Source of the DNA: Sphingobacterium composti
GTDB taxonomy: Bacteria; Bacteroidota; Bacteroidia; Sphingobacteriales; Sphingobacteriaceae
Reading direction: 5' to 3'
Length of the DNA stretch: 47,477 nucleotides
Assembly (NCBI RefSeq): GCF_009829075.1
Contig: NZ_WUQZ01000024.1
Coordinates: 1 to 47,477 of the forward strand
The notes beneath the pieces were generated by a model. It was not told the origin of the DNA and ran no database searches. It saw only the letters and a program-made list of their open reading frames with translations. Of this stretch, positions 18,064-26,257 are shown piece after piece; positions within the stretch are counted from its first letter, which is position 1, and every line of letters begins with the position of its first letter. The translations under genes were made by a program, and so were the position numbers.

Positions 18064-19290
18064 TTACTCCTCCCAATCTTTAGAATACGTTAGTACTTCG
18101 TTGAATAATGACTTTATTTCGTCATTCGGCTCTTGACCATATTTACTCTTAAAATAATCACCAAATAAGGAGTGAATATTTTGATTTAGCTCTTTATTAT
18201 CACTTGTTACTTTATCACTTATATTATTTTTTACAATTGGAATAATATGTACTATACCATCATGAGCTTCATGAATTCTTTTTAAATCCGAAGAAGACAT
18301 GAAAGTATCACTTATCATAGTAAGTTCAACCAAAGTATATGGGTTTTCATGAAGCCATGCAACTGCTTGATCTACATTGTCAAAGGTCATACGACGTAAT
18401 TGTTTGCCACTACGTAATGGGATGGCTTCGACAGAGGCTTGTTCATTAGGTTTAGTATTAACTATTATGACTTTTTTCTCTTGTCCAGCTTCCGAAAAAC
18501 TATATGACAGTGGTGAGCTCGAATATACGACAGGATTTATATGGCCTTTAATAAATTGAAATCTATGAAGATGGCCGAGAGCTGTATATTGTATTTGCGA
18601 TGGTATTGCATCAGTATATACAATATCAGCATTTCCTATCTTTATAGGTTTTTCGCCCTCGGGCTCTTCTAATATTTCCCCTCCGCGTTGCAACATATAT
18701 AAATGAGCTGTTAAAATATTTACGCCTGTATTGTCGCAATACTTATCTGCTAAATTTTTCCAGTTGCATTTTAGCACTTCATTTAATTGTTCTCCTTTGT
18801 TTTCAATACCCAAAAACTGTTTTAATCGAAGCTCATTAGCATAAGCTGTTGTAAGTATCCTAACAGGGTATTCAATATGCTTCAATTTTATTTCAATAAA
18901 TCCTTTATCGGATCTAGTAATCTGAAAATCATCATTCATCGTGAATGGTTTAATTTCCGCGTGTGGATAACCAATGAAGATAATACCACAAGCGCGAGCT
19001 AATGGATCTGGAGAGTCAATTCTATCTGGAGAATCGTGATTGCCTGCTATCGCGATTACAGGGCGTGTTCCATTTGCTGTTAATCTTTTTAAGGTATTAT
19101 ATAGCAATTCGGTAGCATCAACGGGAGGGTTGAAAGTATCAAATAAATCTCCTGCGACTACGACTAAATCAACTTGTTGTTGGTCTGCTAGTTCGCATAT
19201 TTCTTGAAGAACTTCACGTTGTTCATCGATACGACTTATAAAATCAAGCTTTTTTCCTAGATGCCAATCAGCGGTATGTAGTATTTTCAT
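18064..19290 (-). CDS. sbcD: SbcD, nuclease subunit of SbcCD
   Basis: A 408-residue Mre11-like metallophosphoesterase. The five phosphoesterase motifs are visible: DWHLGKKL (Asp8, His10), VVVAGDLFD, AIAGNHDSPDR, LTAHLY and LGHLHRFQ. These coordinate two metal ions that cut DNA. The C-terminal capping region continues to residue 408, as in E. coli SbcD (400 residues). It is the first gene of the operon with sbcC, which begins one base after the stop codon. Upstream is an intergenic region of about 200 bp shared with a divergent outer-membrane protein. Confidence 0.95.
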   Translation of the reverse strand: MKILHTADWHLGKKLDFISRIDEQREVLQEICELADQQQVDLVVVAGDLFDTFNPPVDATELLYNTLKRLTANGTRPVIAIAGNHDSPDRIDSPDPLARACGIIFIGYPHAEIKPFTMNDDFQITRSDKGFIEIKLKHIEYPVRILTTAYANELRLKQFLGIENKGEQLNEVLKCNWKNLADKYCDNTGVNILTAHLYMLQRGGEILEEPEGEKPIKIGNADIVYTDAIPSQIQYTALGHLHRFQFIKGHINPVVYSSSPLSYSFSEAGQEKKVIIVNTKPNEQASVEAIPLRSGKQLRRMTFDNVDQAVAWLHENPYTLVELTMISDTFMSSSDLKRIHEAHDGIVHIIPIVKNNISDKVTSDNKELNQNIHSLFGDYFKSKYGQEPNDEIKSLFNEVLTYSKDWEE

Positions 19291-19443
19291 TACGAAAAAT
19301 AAAATTTATGCATAGGATAAATGTACTCATTTTTCTTATAAAAACTCACTAGAGTGTGTAGTTAAGCGGTTTTTGTAAATTATTGTAGCTGATGTAGTGA
19401 AAAGTCTACTTAAAAAAAAAATCTTTAAAGTTGTATAAAAAGC

Positions 19444-19451
19444 TAATTTTG
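19444..19451 (+). promoter_or_regulatory. candidate -7 element for the outer-membrane barrel gene
   Basis: TAATTTTG matches the TAnnTTTG box and lies 36 bp before the ATG at 19488. The -33 box is not clear. Confidence 0.3.
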
Positions 19452-19487
19452 AGCAACAATATTTCCTTAAAACTAACTTAAGATATT

Positions 19488-20162
19488 ATGAATTATAAAT
19501 TTTTATTTACTTTTTTCGTTTCAATATTAGTAAGCTCTGCTGTATCAGCAAATGAACCAGTGGAAGATGGTCCAACACAATATAGATCATTAAGAAATTT
19601 CACAAAATGGTTTTCTTCAGTGAATGTTGGTACACAGTTTTATTTAGGTGACCACGACAAACAAGAAAGCATGTTTAAAAGATTAACTCCAAACTTTGAA
19701 ATAAGTGCTGGAAAGTGGCTTAACCAGAGTTTTGGTGTTAGAGCAGGGATTAATGGTTTCAAGATGAAAGGTTTGACAAAAGAAGGACCTTTGGCAACTA
19801 GTAAAGAAATGGTGATTGGTAGTCCACATTTCTTATATGATCAAGAATTTAATTTTATTAATGTTCATGCGGATTTATTATTCCACTGGACAAATGACGC
19901 GTTAGATATAGATTTAAATAGAATGTACAGTTTAATCCCATATGGTGGCATAGGTATTATAGCTGCAACCAATAAACAAAAGACCACTAATTTGACTATG
20001 AATTTTGGATTAATTCAAACATTTCGCATAAACAATAAATTAGATTTTAATATTGATGTAAAGGGTAATATCATGTCGGATTCATTTGATGGTGAAAAAG
20101 GAGGTAATAACTTTGAAGGTAATGGAATTGCAACAATTGGACTAACCTATAATTTTAGATAA
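19488..20162 (+). CDS. outer-membrane beta-barrel protein (OmpA-N/OMP_b-brl type)
   Basis: A 224-residue exported protein with a signal peptide (about 1-21, ending VSA). Alternating polar/hydrophobic strands typical of an eight-stranded barrel follow, e.g. FSSVNVGTQFYLGDH, FGVRAGINGFKMKG and LIPYGGIGIIAATN, and the chain ends IATIGLTYNFR, with the aromatic C-terminal Phe-Arg seen in Bacteroidota barrels. The layout is that of porin-family/OmpA N-terminal-like proteins. No peptidoglycan-binding OmpA domain follows. It is a single gene with its own terminator. Its role, structural or adhesive, cannot be told. Confidence 0.78.
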   Translation: MNYKFLFTFFVSILVSSAVSANEPVEDGPTQYRSLRNFTKWFSSVNVGTQFYLGDHDKQESMFKRLTPNFEISAGKWLNQSFGVRAGINGFKMKGLTKEGPLATSKEMVIGSPHFLYDQEFNFINVHADLLFHWTNDALDIDLNRMYSLIPYGGIGIIAATNKQKTTNLTMNFGLIQTFRINNKLDFNIDVKGNIMSDSFDGEKGGNNFEGNGIATIGLTYNFR

Positions 20163-20176
20163 TAAAACTATTGGAA

Positions 20177-20216
20177 CTTAGAGGCATCATCGTAAATTGC
20201 CTCTAAGATTCTTTCA
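20177..20216 (+). terminator. intrinsic terminator of the barrel gene
   Basis: A perfect 10-bp stem (cttagaggca / tgcctctaag) with an 11-nt loop, followed by a T-rich stretch, 15 bp after the stop codon. Confidence 0.85.
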
Positions 20217-20354
20217 ATAATTATTTTCTTAATCTTTTTTAAGAAAGTATTAACTTCTCAATCCCTCTTCTTTTCATCGAGATACACTTTTATAGATAGT
20301 AATTGAAAAATTAGATCTGCATATAATTTATTAACAGTATCAATAATAGAATAT

Positions 20355-20765
20355 TCATTTAGAGATTTCTATTGTTTTTGGGCTAGATTGACCATTATGA
20401 CAGGTTTCGCAACTAATGTTTTTAACAACACCATCGCGATCTTGGTTGAAATATTTTTTGTTAATTTTTTTAGTCATATTAATCATTTCACGCGCTACAT
20501 TCTTTTTAGGGTTTGAGTCACTTGCAAAGTCCATACCTTTTTCACCATTGGATTTAGATGCATGACAATATCCACATTTAACACCTAAAGCAGCATTAAA
20601 TCCTCGCATAACCTTAGTTAATTCCTCAGCTGAGATATTCTTGGGTAGTACTTTTAAATTTTTAGGTTTATTGCTTTCTTGTGCTGGCTGTTTAGTAAAT
20701 GCAGAAATTGCAATTACTATTGCTAATATGCTACCAATTATAACTGTTTTCTTAGAGATTTTCAT
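20355..20765 (-). CDS. membrane-anchored dihaem c-type cytochrome (reaction-centre cytochrome-like domain)
   Basis: A 136-residue protein with an N-terminal membrane segment (about 7-23) that anchors it or serves as a signal peptide. It has two haem-binding CxxCH motifs, CGYCH (Cys64, Cys67, His68) and CETCH (Cys119, Cys122, His123). The segment AEELTKVMRGFNAALGVKCGYCH, here spanning about 46-68, matches the photosynthetic reaction centre cytochrome-like domain found as short proteins in many non-phototrophic Bacteroidota. It is a periplasmic electron carrier; its partner is unknown. No oxidase or reductase gene lies next to it. It is divergent from the esterase gene. Confidence 0.82.
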   Translation of the reverse strand: MKISKKTVIIGSILAIVIAISAFTKQPAQESNKPKNLKVLPKNISAEELTKVMRGFNAALGVKCGYCHASKSNGEKGMDFASDSNPKKNVAREMINMTKKINKKYFNQDRDGVVKNISCETCHNGQSSPKTIEISK

Positions 20766-20892
20766 CGTTTTGATTTTGCCTAATATTACGAATTAAACCC
20801 GAAATGTCATAGCAAAGTCACCAAAAATTTATTATTAACTATATTTTTGTAATTTAGCGACTTTAAACTTAAATCGTTTACTTGTTAATTCT

Positions 20893-21588
20893 ATGCGCAC
20901 TATACTAATCTTGTTTATTTTAATCTTTAATATTTTCCCTAGTAAAGGTGAAACGATTCCTGTTTTAAATAAGACAAACTATAATTTCCTATTACATTTA
21001 CCAGATACTTACGAAACTAGGATTGAAAAACTACCAATTATTGTCTTTTTACATGGTCGCAGTTTGTCAGGTACAAATTTAGATAGGGTAAAGCGATATG
21101 GTGTATTATATGCTAAAGATAAAGGCCTTGAATTGCCAAATGCAATTGTAGTAGCGCCTCAAACCAATAGGGGGTGGGATCCAGATAATGTAATGGAAGT
21201 AATAGATTATGTCTTGGAAAATTATAATGGTGACTCTAGTCGTGTATATGTTTGTGGAATGAGTATGGGCGGATATGGTACGATGCATCTCGCTGGAAAA
21301 TATCCAGATCGTATAGCAGCGGCCGTAGCAATATGTGGGGGAGGAAATGTTAGTGACGCTTGCAATCTTGCAGAGGTACCATTGTGGATTCAACATGGAA
21401 GCGCTGATAAAGCTGTTCCTGCTTCAGAATCAAAAAAAATGTATAATGCTATTAAAAAATGTAATAATAATGCAGATGCTAAACTCACTATTATTAAAGG
21501 TGGAACTCATGGCAGTGTGGAGAGATTATTTCATCAGCAAGGAATTTATGATTGGATGTTGAAATATACTAAGGATCAAAAAGAATAG
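20893..21588 (+). CDS. secreted alpha/beta-hydrolase (esterase/PHB-depolymerase-like)
   Basis: A 231-residue exported hydrolase with a signal peptide (about 1-20). The nucleophile elbow GMSMGG holds Ser124. The other triad members are likely Asp172 (HGSADKAVP) and His206 (GGTHGS). The oxyanion-side motif VFLHGRSLSG lies at about 51-60. The pattern is that of the prolyl-oligopeptidase-like/phospholipase-carboxylesterase group often found in Bacteroidota polysaccharide-degrading sets as a single catalytic domain. The substrate is unknown. A TATTTTTG sequence at 20842-20849 may be its -7 promoter element. Its terminator overlaps the stop codon. Confidence 0.8.
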   Translation: MRTILILFILIFNIFPSKGETIPVLNKTNYNFLLHLPDTYETRIEKLPIIVFLHGRSLSGTNLDRVKRYGVLYAKDKGLELPNAIVVAPQTNRGWDPDNVMEVIDYVLENYNGDSSRVYVCGMSMGGYGTMHLAGKYPDRIAAAVAICGGGNVSDACNLAEVPLWIQHGSADKAVPASESKKMYNAIKKCNNNADAKLTIIKGGTHGSVERLFHQQGIYDWMLKYTKDQKE

Positions 21589-21617
21589 GTTCGCTAGTAA
21601 GCTACTCTATTCTTTTT
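21578..21617. terminator. bidirectional terminator, overlaps esterase stop
   Basis: A perfect 11-bp stem (aaaaagaatag / ctattcttttt) whose left arm contains the esterase stop codon. The A and T runs let it serve both convergent genes. Confidence 0.75.
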
Positions 21618-21690
21618 GAGAGAGTAATTAATCAACTTATATAGTTACAGTATTTCCTTCCTAACGTTTTTAAATTGATAAGTTTTGTAT

Positions 21691-22602
21691 TTAAAACATA
21701 AAAGTTAGGTGAATCAAAAATTTATTTTGTAATTCCGTTCTACCATGACTTACATACTGACTTAATGGTTTTTGGTAAGTAAATCCTACTGCTAAATTAT
21801 TGATAGTACTTTCCAAACCTATATTGATATTGGTGTTATATCCACCAGTGTGATCAATTTTATAGCCCATACTTTTATCTCTAGCTTGCGTATCATGTTG
21901 GATACCAATATTTGGACGAAATCTATATTTTTCTTTTAATAAGATATTATAGTAAACACTACCATTCAAGGTTAATTTGTTTCCATATTGGTATTCATCA
22001 CTATTTTTTGTATTCATCTTATAACTAACATTTGTATTGATCCCGATATTATCTTTACTTAAATCATAATTTACAGAAGTCGTAAAGTCATAACTACCTG
22101 TTCCCAATTGATATATGTTAGTAGTATTTGTGCTGCTGAATTCATCTTTATTATACTGTCCTGTAGCTAATTTAACACCCAATCCTAACCAAAGATTTTG
22201 ATTGAATTTTTCTGATTTATTAATAAGATTATAATAGCCACTTAAATTGATATCTCCTAATCCGGATTTCTTAGCCGATTTATCAGTACCATTATTGTAC
22301 TTTTGGATATTACTATATGGAATAATTGCCATTACGCGCCATTGTGTGCCAATATTCCACGCTGACCAAAGTTCTGCGGTTTTGTATTTCTCGTGATTTG
22401 TTAGTGCTGTTTCATTGCCATTAATGTCCAATTGTGTTTTGACTTGATTGAAATGATAGCGAATACCGATAAAACGTTTATTGAAATTGGGCAAAAGCCC
22501 TGTATAATTATTTCCTAAGCCACCACCACAAATTTCACAAGCCAAAATTGAAGTTGTGTTACAAACAAGTATTGTTATTAGTATAGTTATTGCTTTTTTC
22601 AT
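21691..22602 (-). CDS. outer-membrane barrel ('transporter') of the MbnP/MbnH cluster
   Basis: A 303-residue exported protein with a signal peptide (about 1-21). The mature chain starts with CEICGGG (Cys22, Cys25), a CxxC that could bind metal or form a disulfide. The rest is beta-barrel-like, with repeated amphipathic strands such as KRFIGIRYHFNQVKTQLDI and GLGDINLSGYYNLI, and ends KFLIHLTFMF with a terminal Phe typical of outer-membrane insertion. Proteins of this kind carry the loose name transporter. Its start overlaps the MbnH-like gene by 4 bases, tying it to that system. The proposed role, passing a metal or substrate across the outer membrane, is inference. Confidence 0.7.
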   Translation of the reverse strand: MKKAITILITILVCNTTSILACEICGGGLGNNYTGLLPNFNKRFIGIRYHFNQVKTQLDINGNETALTNHEKYKTAELWSAWNIGTQWRVMAIIPYSNIQKYNNGTDKSAKKSGLGDINLSGYYNLINKSEKFNQNLWLGLGVKLATGQYNKDEFSSTNTTNIYQLGTGSYDFTTSVNYDLSKDNIGINTNVSYKMNTKNSDEYQYGNKLTLNGSVYYNILLKEKYRFRPNIGIQHDTQARDKSMGYKIDHTGGYNTNINIGLESTINNLAVGFTYQKPLSQYVSHGRTELQNKFLIHLTFMF

Positions 22603-23630
22603 AGTTTGGTAAATATTTTGTTGTTTACGAATGTCTCGTCATTCAGTGTATTCAAAAAGGATAATAAATCATTGATTTCCTTATTATCTAATGGAATGCC
22701 TTTATTTTCTTTGAGAATAGGATCTAGATTTTCAGTAAGTCTAATTTCTCTTTGATAATGTTTTAGCACACCTTCTAAAGTATAAATGCTTCCATCATGC
22801 ATATATGGCGGGGTATACTTTAAATTGCGTAATGTTGGGACTTTGAATTTCAACTTATCCTCTTCCAAATACGTAATTTCATTCCTTCCTAAATCTTTTG
22901 CAGCATTCAAACCTAATCCATTGTCTCGAAAGCTATGGTCTGTGAACAATGGCTCTCTGTGACATGAATTACATTTTACTTGAAAAATCTTATATCCATT
23001 TTCTTCTTCAACAGTAAATTTTGCTTCATTTCTTTTGACTTTGTCATATTTGGAATTGTCTGAAACCAACATAACCATGAAATGGGAGAGTGCTTTTAGT
23101 ATATTATTGGAATTGATATTTTCATCACCAAAAGCTTTTTCGAACAACAAAGGATATTCTTTATGCGCTTGCAATTTCTTCACAACATTTTCTAATCTTT
23201 CATCCATTTCTATAGGATTGTGGATAGGAACAATGGCGGTTAGATCCAGCTGCTTGACACCTCCATCCCAAAAAAAAGAAGTCGACCAAGCAAGGTTAGC
23301 TAATGAAGGAGAATTACGAATGCCAAGTTGATCATCTATTCCATGACTTACATCATGACCATGGTGTGTAAATGCATTTTGGGAAATATGACAACTCGCG
23401 CACGAAATCGTATTGTCTCTTGATAACAAACCATCATGGAACAGTTTTCTGCCCAATTCGAATGTCTCTTGACTCAATGGTGTCAATGCAAAACTATAGG
23501 TAGGATCAGGAAAATACGAAGGAGATTTGAATCTTACAATCTCTGTAAGATTCAAATCATCTGCTTTTTTACAAGCCCATATACCAAAACATAAAACAAA
23601 AAATACAATCAGCTTTTGTTTATTTTTCAT
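22599..23630 (-). CDS. dihaem cytochrome c peroxidase/MauG-family protein (MbnH-like)
   Basis: A 343-residue lipoprotein (lipobox Cys20 in FGIWAC) with two haem-attachment motifs, CASCH (Cys77, Cys80, His81) and CNSCH (Cys220, Cys223, His224). LLSRDNTISCASCH and PPYMHDGSIYTLEGVLKHY are typical of the bacterial CCP/MauG superfamily. The gene is coupled to MbnP (11-bp overlap). In characterised pairs, MbnH uses a high-valent dihaem state to oxidise a Trp of MbnP to kynurenine, so the same chemistry is likely here rather than plain peroxide removal. It acts in the periplasm. Which residue is the axial ligand of the high-potential haem was not determined. Confidence 0.85.
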   Translation of the reverse strand: MKNKQKLIVFFVLCFGIWACKKADDLNLTEIVRFKSPSYFPDPTYSFALTPLSQETFELGRKLFHDGLLSRDNTISCASCHISQNAFTHHGHDVSHGIDDQLGIRNSPSLANLAWSTSFFWDGGVKQLDLTAIVPIHNPIEMDERLENVVKKLQAHKEYPLLFEKAFGDENINSNNILKALSHFMVMLVSDNSKYDKVKRNEAKFTVEEENGYKIFQVKCNSCHREPLFTDHSFRDNGLGLNAAKDLGRNEITYLEEDKLKFKVPTLRNLKYTPPYMHDGSIYTLEGVLKHYQREIRLTENLDPILKENKGIPLDNKEINDLLSFLNTLNDETFVNNKIFTKL

Positions 23631-24435
23631 TTGATGCTATTTTGGTAAAATTGTGCGTATGATCATGCCTAAACATTGTAGCATAATTATCAGCTATCTT
23701 AGAATGAGGCCCAGAATGCATTACTACTGGATTAGTTTTGATAGAAATTGTATTGGAACCATCGAATATTTTACCTAAATCTACCATGATGTGTATGTCG
23801 GAAGATAAATTTTCTTGTACTTTACTGGTTCCAGCTTGTGATAGGTCAAGCTTCACAGTTCGATTATTATTAACTGTAGGTGTATCGTAACCACCAAAAA
23901 AGCCAATATGATATTTAAAGCTTTTGGTAGCGTTGGGTGATTGAGGTGATGTACCTTCTATTTTTAAATGTATATATCCAGAGTTCCATTCCCAATACAT
24001 ACCATTTTCTGACGCATCCAAAACGCCTTTTCTTTGCTCAATTGGGATGGTATTTGCAAGGCTATCCACCCCCACATTAAATTGTAAAGTTTTATAATCA
24101 CCCTCGGGAATATTAAGGATAGGCTGCAATGACGCTTGGTCTGTGGCGTCTATTAAAAAATACGAATCTTCTTTTGGAATTGTAATTATATCTCCATTCG
24201 TTTTGGTGAATTTAATATTACTGACAAAATATTTTAATAGGGATATATTAAATGTTTCTCCACTTTCATTCGAATAATTTCCTTCGTTTAATTGCAATTT
24301 CTTTGCTCCGACTATATGATCAAATTTTATTTTGACTTGACCGAGTTTATTGTCATCAACATTGATATCATCAGTTTTTGTACATGCATTTAATAAGGTC
24401 ATCAAACATAGAAGACCCAATAGCAAATTTTTCAT
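23620..24435 (-). CDS. MbnP-family lipoprotein
   Basis: A 271-residue lipoprotein (lipobox Cys18 in LLNAC) of the MbnP family. The family segments are visible: VKIKFDHIVGAKKLQLNEG, FNISLLKYFVSNIKF (about 62-77), GVDSLAN and GMYWEWNSGYIHLKIEG (about 145-161). The last includes Trp148 and Trp150, the region that carries the Trp oxidised to kynurenine by MbnH in the studied proteins. A His-rich tail (MFRHDHTHN) may bind metal. In methanotrophs such proteins are tied to copper uptake. Bacteroidota homologues are common and mostly unstudied. It overlaps the MbnH-like gene by 11 bases. Confidence 0.85.
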   Translation of the reverse strand: MKNLLLGLLCLMTLLNACTKTDDINVDDNKLGQVKIKFDHIVGAKKLQLNEGNYSNESGETFNISLLKYFVSNIKFTKTNGDIITIPKEDSYFLIDATDQASLQPILNIPEGDYKTLQFNVGVDSLANTIPIEQRKGVLDASENGMYWEWNSGYIHLKIEGTSPQSPNATKSFKYHIGFFGGYDTPTVNNNRTVKLDLSQAGTSKVQENLSSDIHIMVDLGKIFDGSNTISIKTNPVVMHSGPHSKIADNYATMFRHDHTHNFTKIASNEK

Positions 24436-24529
24436 AAAATATATTTTATATGATTAAATAATCACAATTCACCAAAATAGACTAGCTACTTAGTAAGTTG
24501 TATTCAAATTTTAAATAAGAAAAGATGGA

Positions 24530-24901
24530 TTAAACGAAAAGAGGGGGGCGATCCAAGGAATAAATAAATTCTCGGGGATTTAAATTAGAAGTATAAATGC
24601 TGTAGGTAATTTCAATTACATCAGACAATGAGTTTGCGTGAAATAAAATTTGAGTAGGATTTACAGCTATACTTTCTTGTAGATTTATTTTAAAATTTTG
24701 TTGTTCCTTTTCTTGTTGATTTTTGAGTTTTTTCATGAGGTAACACTGTCCATGACATGTGTTGTGTTGCATGCTACGTTGCACACATAGGTACTTTTCA
24801 ATAAAGTTTTGGTTGTAATAGAATGAAGTGCATATCACTAATGTCATGTTGCACTGCAACAACATAATCGGTATCAGGATATATATCAACAAACTTTTCA
24901 T
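24530..24901 (-). CDS. small Cys/His-rich membrane-anchored protein, head of the MbnP cluster
   Basis: A 123-residue protein of no named family that I recognise. It starts with a hydrophobic segment (about 2-22) that is either an anchor or a signal. Next come Cys17, Cys24 and Cys39 and then the tight group His46, Cys49, His50 and Cys53 (QHNTCHGQCYLMKKL), followed by a Lys/Gln/Glu-rich helix and a variable C-terminal half. That Cys/His cluster could bind copper or another soft metal. A TTG at 24910 opens the frame 3 codons earlier, but the ATG at 24901 is preferred. TAGCTTTG on the minus strand (24908-24915) fits a -7 box and would make the mRNA leaderless or nearly so. Confidence 0.6.
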   Translation of the reverse strand: MKSLLIYILIPIMLLQCNMTLVICTSFYYNQNFIEKYLCVQRSMQHNTCHGQCYLMKKLKNQQEKEQQNFKINLQESIAVNPTQILFHANSLSDVIEITYSIYTSNLNPREFIYSLDRPPLFV

Positions 24902-24969
24902 TCGAAGCAAAGCTACAATATTGCATTATGGAAAAAAAATAATAATTACCTTTTTGACAATCGATTTTA

Positions 24970-25001
24970 TTTGGATTAATTCTTAATAACGTATATATTT
25001 G
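24970..25001 (+). promoter_or_regulatory. Bacteroidota-type promoter of the DUF6686-like gene
   Basis: TTTG (24970-24973) and TATATTTG (24994-25001) are separated by 20 bp, which fits the TTTG-N19-21-TAnnTTTG consensus exactly. Transcription would start near 25008, giving a 5' leader of about 20 nt. Confidence 0.75.
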
Positions 25002-25027
25002 TACTGTTAATTTGAATAGGGGTAAAA

Positions 25028-25390
25028 ATGATTTGTCCGTTAGCTAACGTAGAAGAGGTATTTATTACACAAGTAGGAGCAGTATATCAATGCAGCCGAA
25101 AAAACTGTTATTGGTTAGAATTTCAAGATACTACGACATCTTTTAGCGTAAGCGATTTCTTTGCTTTTAAGAAGCGAGTTGACAATATAGACATCGAAAA
25201 GATGTTATGTGATTCATCTAGAAGTTCGGATTTCGAAATTTTAATGCCTTTCCGTACAGATCGTTGCTTCATATTATCTGTTGAAGATGTTTTGAATCTT
25301 CGCGAAATCTTAGATGGCGCAAAATTTATGATCGAACTTAATGCACAAATAAAGACGATTTTACGTCGCGGAGCCGTAATTGCCTTCTAA
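25028..25390 (+). CDS. DUF6686-like small cytoplasmic protein next to ferritin
   Basis: A 120-residue protein without signal peptide or membrane segment. It starts MICPLANVEEVFITQVGAVY and carries Cys3, Cys22 and Cys27 (QCSRKNC). A second half follows with FEILMPFRTDRCFILSVEDV and a basic C-terminal helix. The Cys-x4-Cys with an N-terminal Cys suggests a small metal-binding fold. I recognise it as the DUF6686-type family of Bacteroidota, whose function is not known. It is followed by ferritin on the same strand after 177 bp, in a region with its own regulatory palindrome and -7 box. A link to iron is suggested by position only. Confidence 0.6.
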   Translation: MICPLANVEEVFITQVGAVYQCSRKNCYWLEFQDTTTSFSVSDFFAFKKRVDNIDIEKMLCDSSRSSDFEILMPFRTDRCFILSVEDVLNLREILDGAKFMIELNAQIKTILRRGAVIAF

Positions 25391-25428
25391 TTTTAATTAT
25401 ACTGATTCTAAACAACTTACAATTTCTT

Positions 25429-25443
25429 AGTCTAATTTAGACT
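25429..25443. promoter_or_regulatory. 7-1-7 palindrome upstream of ferritin, Fur-family-like
   Basis: agtctaa-t-ttagact is a perfect 7-1-7 inverted repeat, the geometry of Fur/PerR boxes, although the bases do not match the E. coli Fur consensus. It lies about 125 bp before the ferritin ATG and 45 bp upstream of the -7 box at 25489. Confidence 0.4.
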
Positions 25444-25488
25444 GAATTCGTATAACACTTTTTTCATCTATTTCCTAAATCCTCGCCT

Positions 25489-25496
25489 TATATTTG
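25489..25496 (+). promoter_or_regulatory. candidate -7 element of the ferritin gene
   Basis: TATATTTG matches TAnnTTTG. The -33 region holds a T-run rather than TTTG. Transcription would start near 25503 with a leader of about 65 nt. Confidence 0.45.
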
Positions 25497-25567
25497 TATT
25501 AGTTAATCAGTGGTACAACTATTGCTAGTTAGCTATTAAATAATTGTAACTATAAAACTTTATATAT

Positions 25568-26095
25568 ATGAAAGATTTATTGAAATTAAAATCATCTTTA
25601 TCAGAAGAGATCGAAAATATATTAAATGCACAGATCAAAGTTGAGGCACATTCATCTGCAATTTATTTAGCAATGTCAGCATGGTGTGGCGAACAAGGAT
25701 TAGACAACGCGGCTAAATTCTTCGCAAAACAATCTGATGAAGAACGTGAGCATATGTTAAAATTGTTTAATTATGTAAGTAGCCGTGGAGGTAAAGCTAT
25801 TTCTCCAGAAGTGACAAATATCCCATCTGATTTTGAATCCTTTCGCGGTGTATTTGAGCAGGCTTTAGAGCAAGAAATGTTTGTTACTGAGCAATTCAAT
25901 AATATTGCGGACAAATGTGCTAAGTCAAAGGATTATGTTACTTTCAACTTCTTAAGTTGGTTCTTATCTGAGCAAGTAGAAGAAGAGTTTGTATGTCGTC
26001 GTATCTTAGAATTATTTGATGTAATAGGTGAAGAAGGTACTGGTCGTTGGGAAATTGACAGACATTTAGTAAAAGTTTGCTTTGATGGCGAATAA
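25568..26095 (+). CDS. ftnA: ferritin
   Basis: A 175-residue non-haem ferritin that oxidises Fe(II) and stores iron in a 24-subunit shell. The ferroxidase ligands are visible in helices A-C: QIKVEAHSSAIYLAMSAW (Glu and the start of the site), KQSDEEREHMLKLF (Glu and His) and EQALEQEMFVTEQFN. Helix D holds the SEQVEEE segment that completes the site. Length and motifs are those of bacterial FtnA rather than bacterioferritin, because no haem-binding Met is in the usual place. A terminator follows. The upstream palindrome may make it respond to iron or peroxide. The symbol is given by family. Confidence 0.94.
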   Translation: MKDLLKLKSSLSEEIENILNAQIKVEAHSSAIYLAMSAWCGEQGLDNAAKFFAKQSDEEREHMLKLFNYVSSRGGKAISPEVTNIPSDFESFRGVFEQALEQEMFVTEQFNNIADKCAKSKDYVTFNFLSWFLSEQVEEEFVCRRILELFDVIGEEGTGRWEIDRHLVKVCFDGE

Positions 26096-26115
26096 TAAAT
26101 ATTTAAGTATTAATG

Positions 26116-26150
26116 AAAAGGAGATATTGAACTACAATATCTCCTTTTTT
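26116..26150 (+). terminator. intrinsic terminator of ferritin
   Basis: A perfect 13-bp stem (aaaaggagatatt / aatatctcctttt) with a 7-nt loop, followed by a T-run. Confidence 0.92.
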
Positions 26151-26257
26151 ATTATACTAGAAATTTAACTTTATCGTTTTATATAAAAGTTACCGTTAAC
26201 GTTCATTCAATGGCATTTATTTAGTATATTGAGTGACGGTATTTCAAGAAGTAAACT

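Noticed and set aside
26175..26257. Palindromic ccgttaacg segment upstream of the large OMP gene as an operator
   Set aside because: Only an 8-bp palindrome (cgttaacg) with no supporting context.
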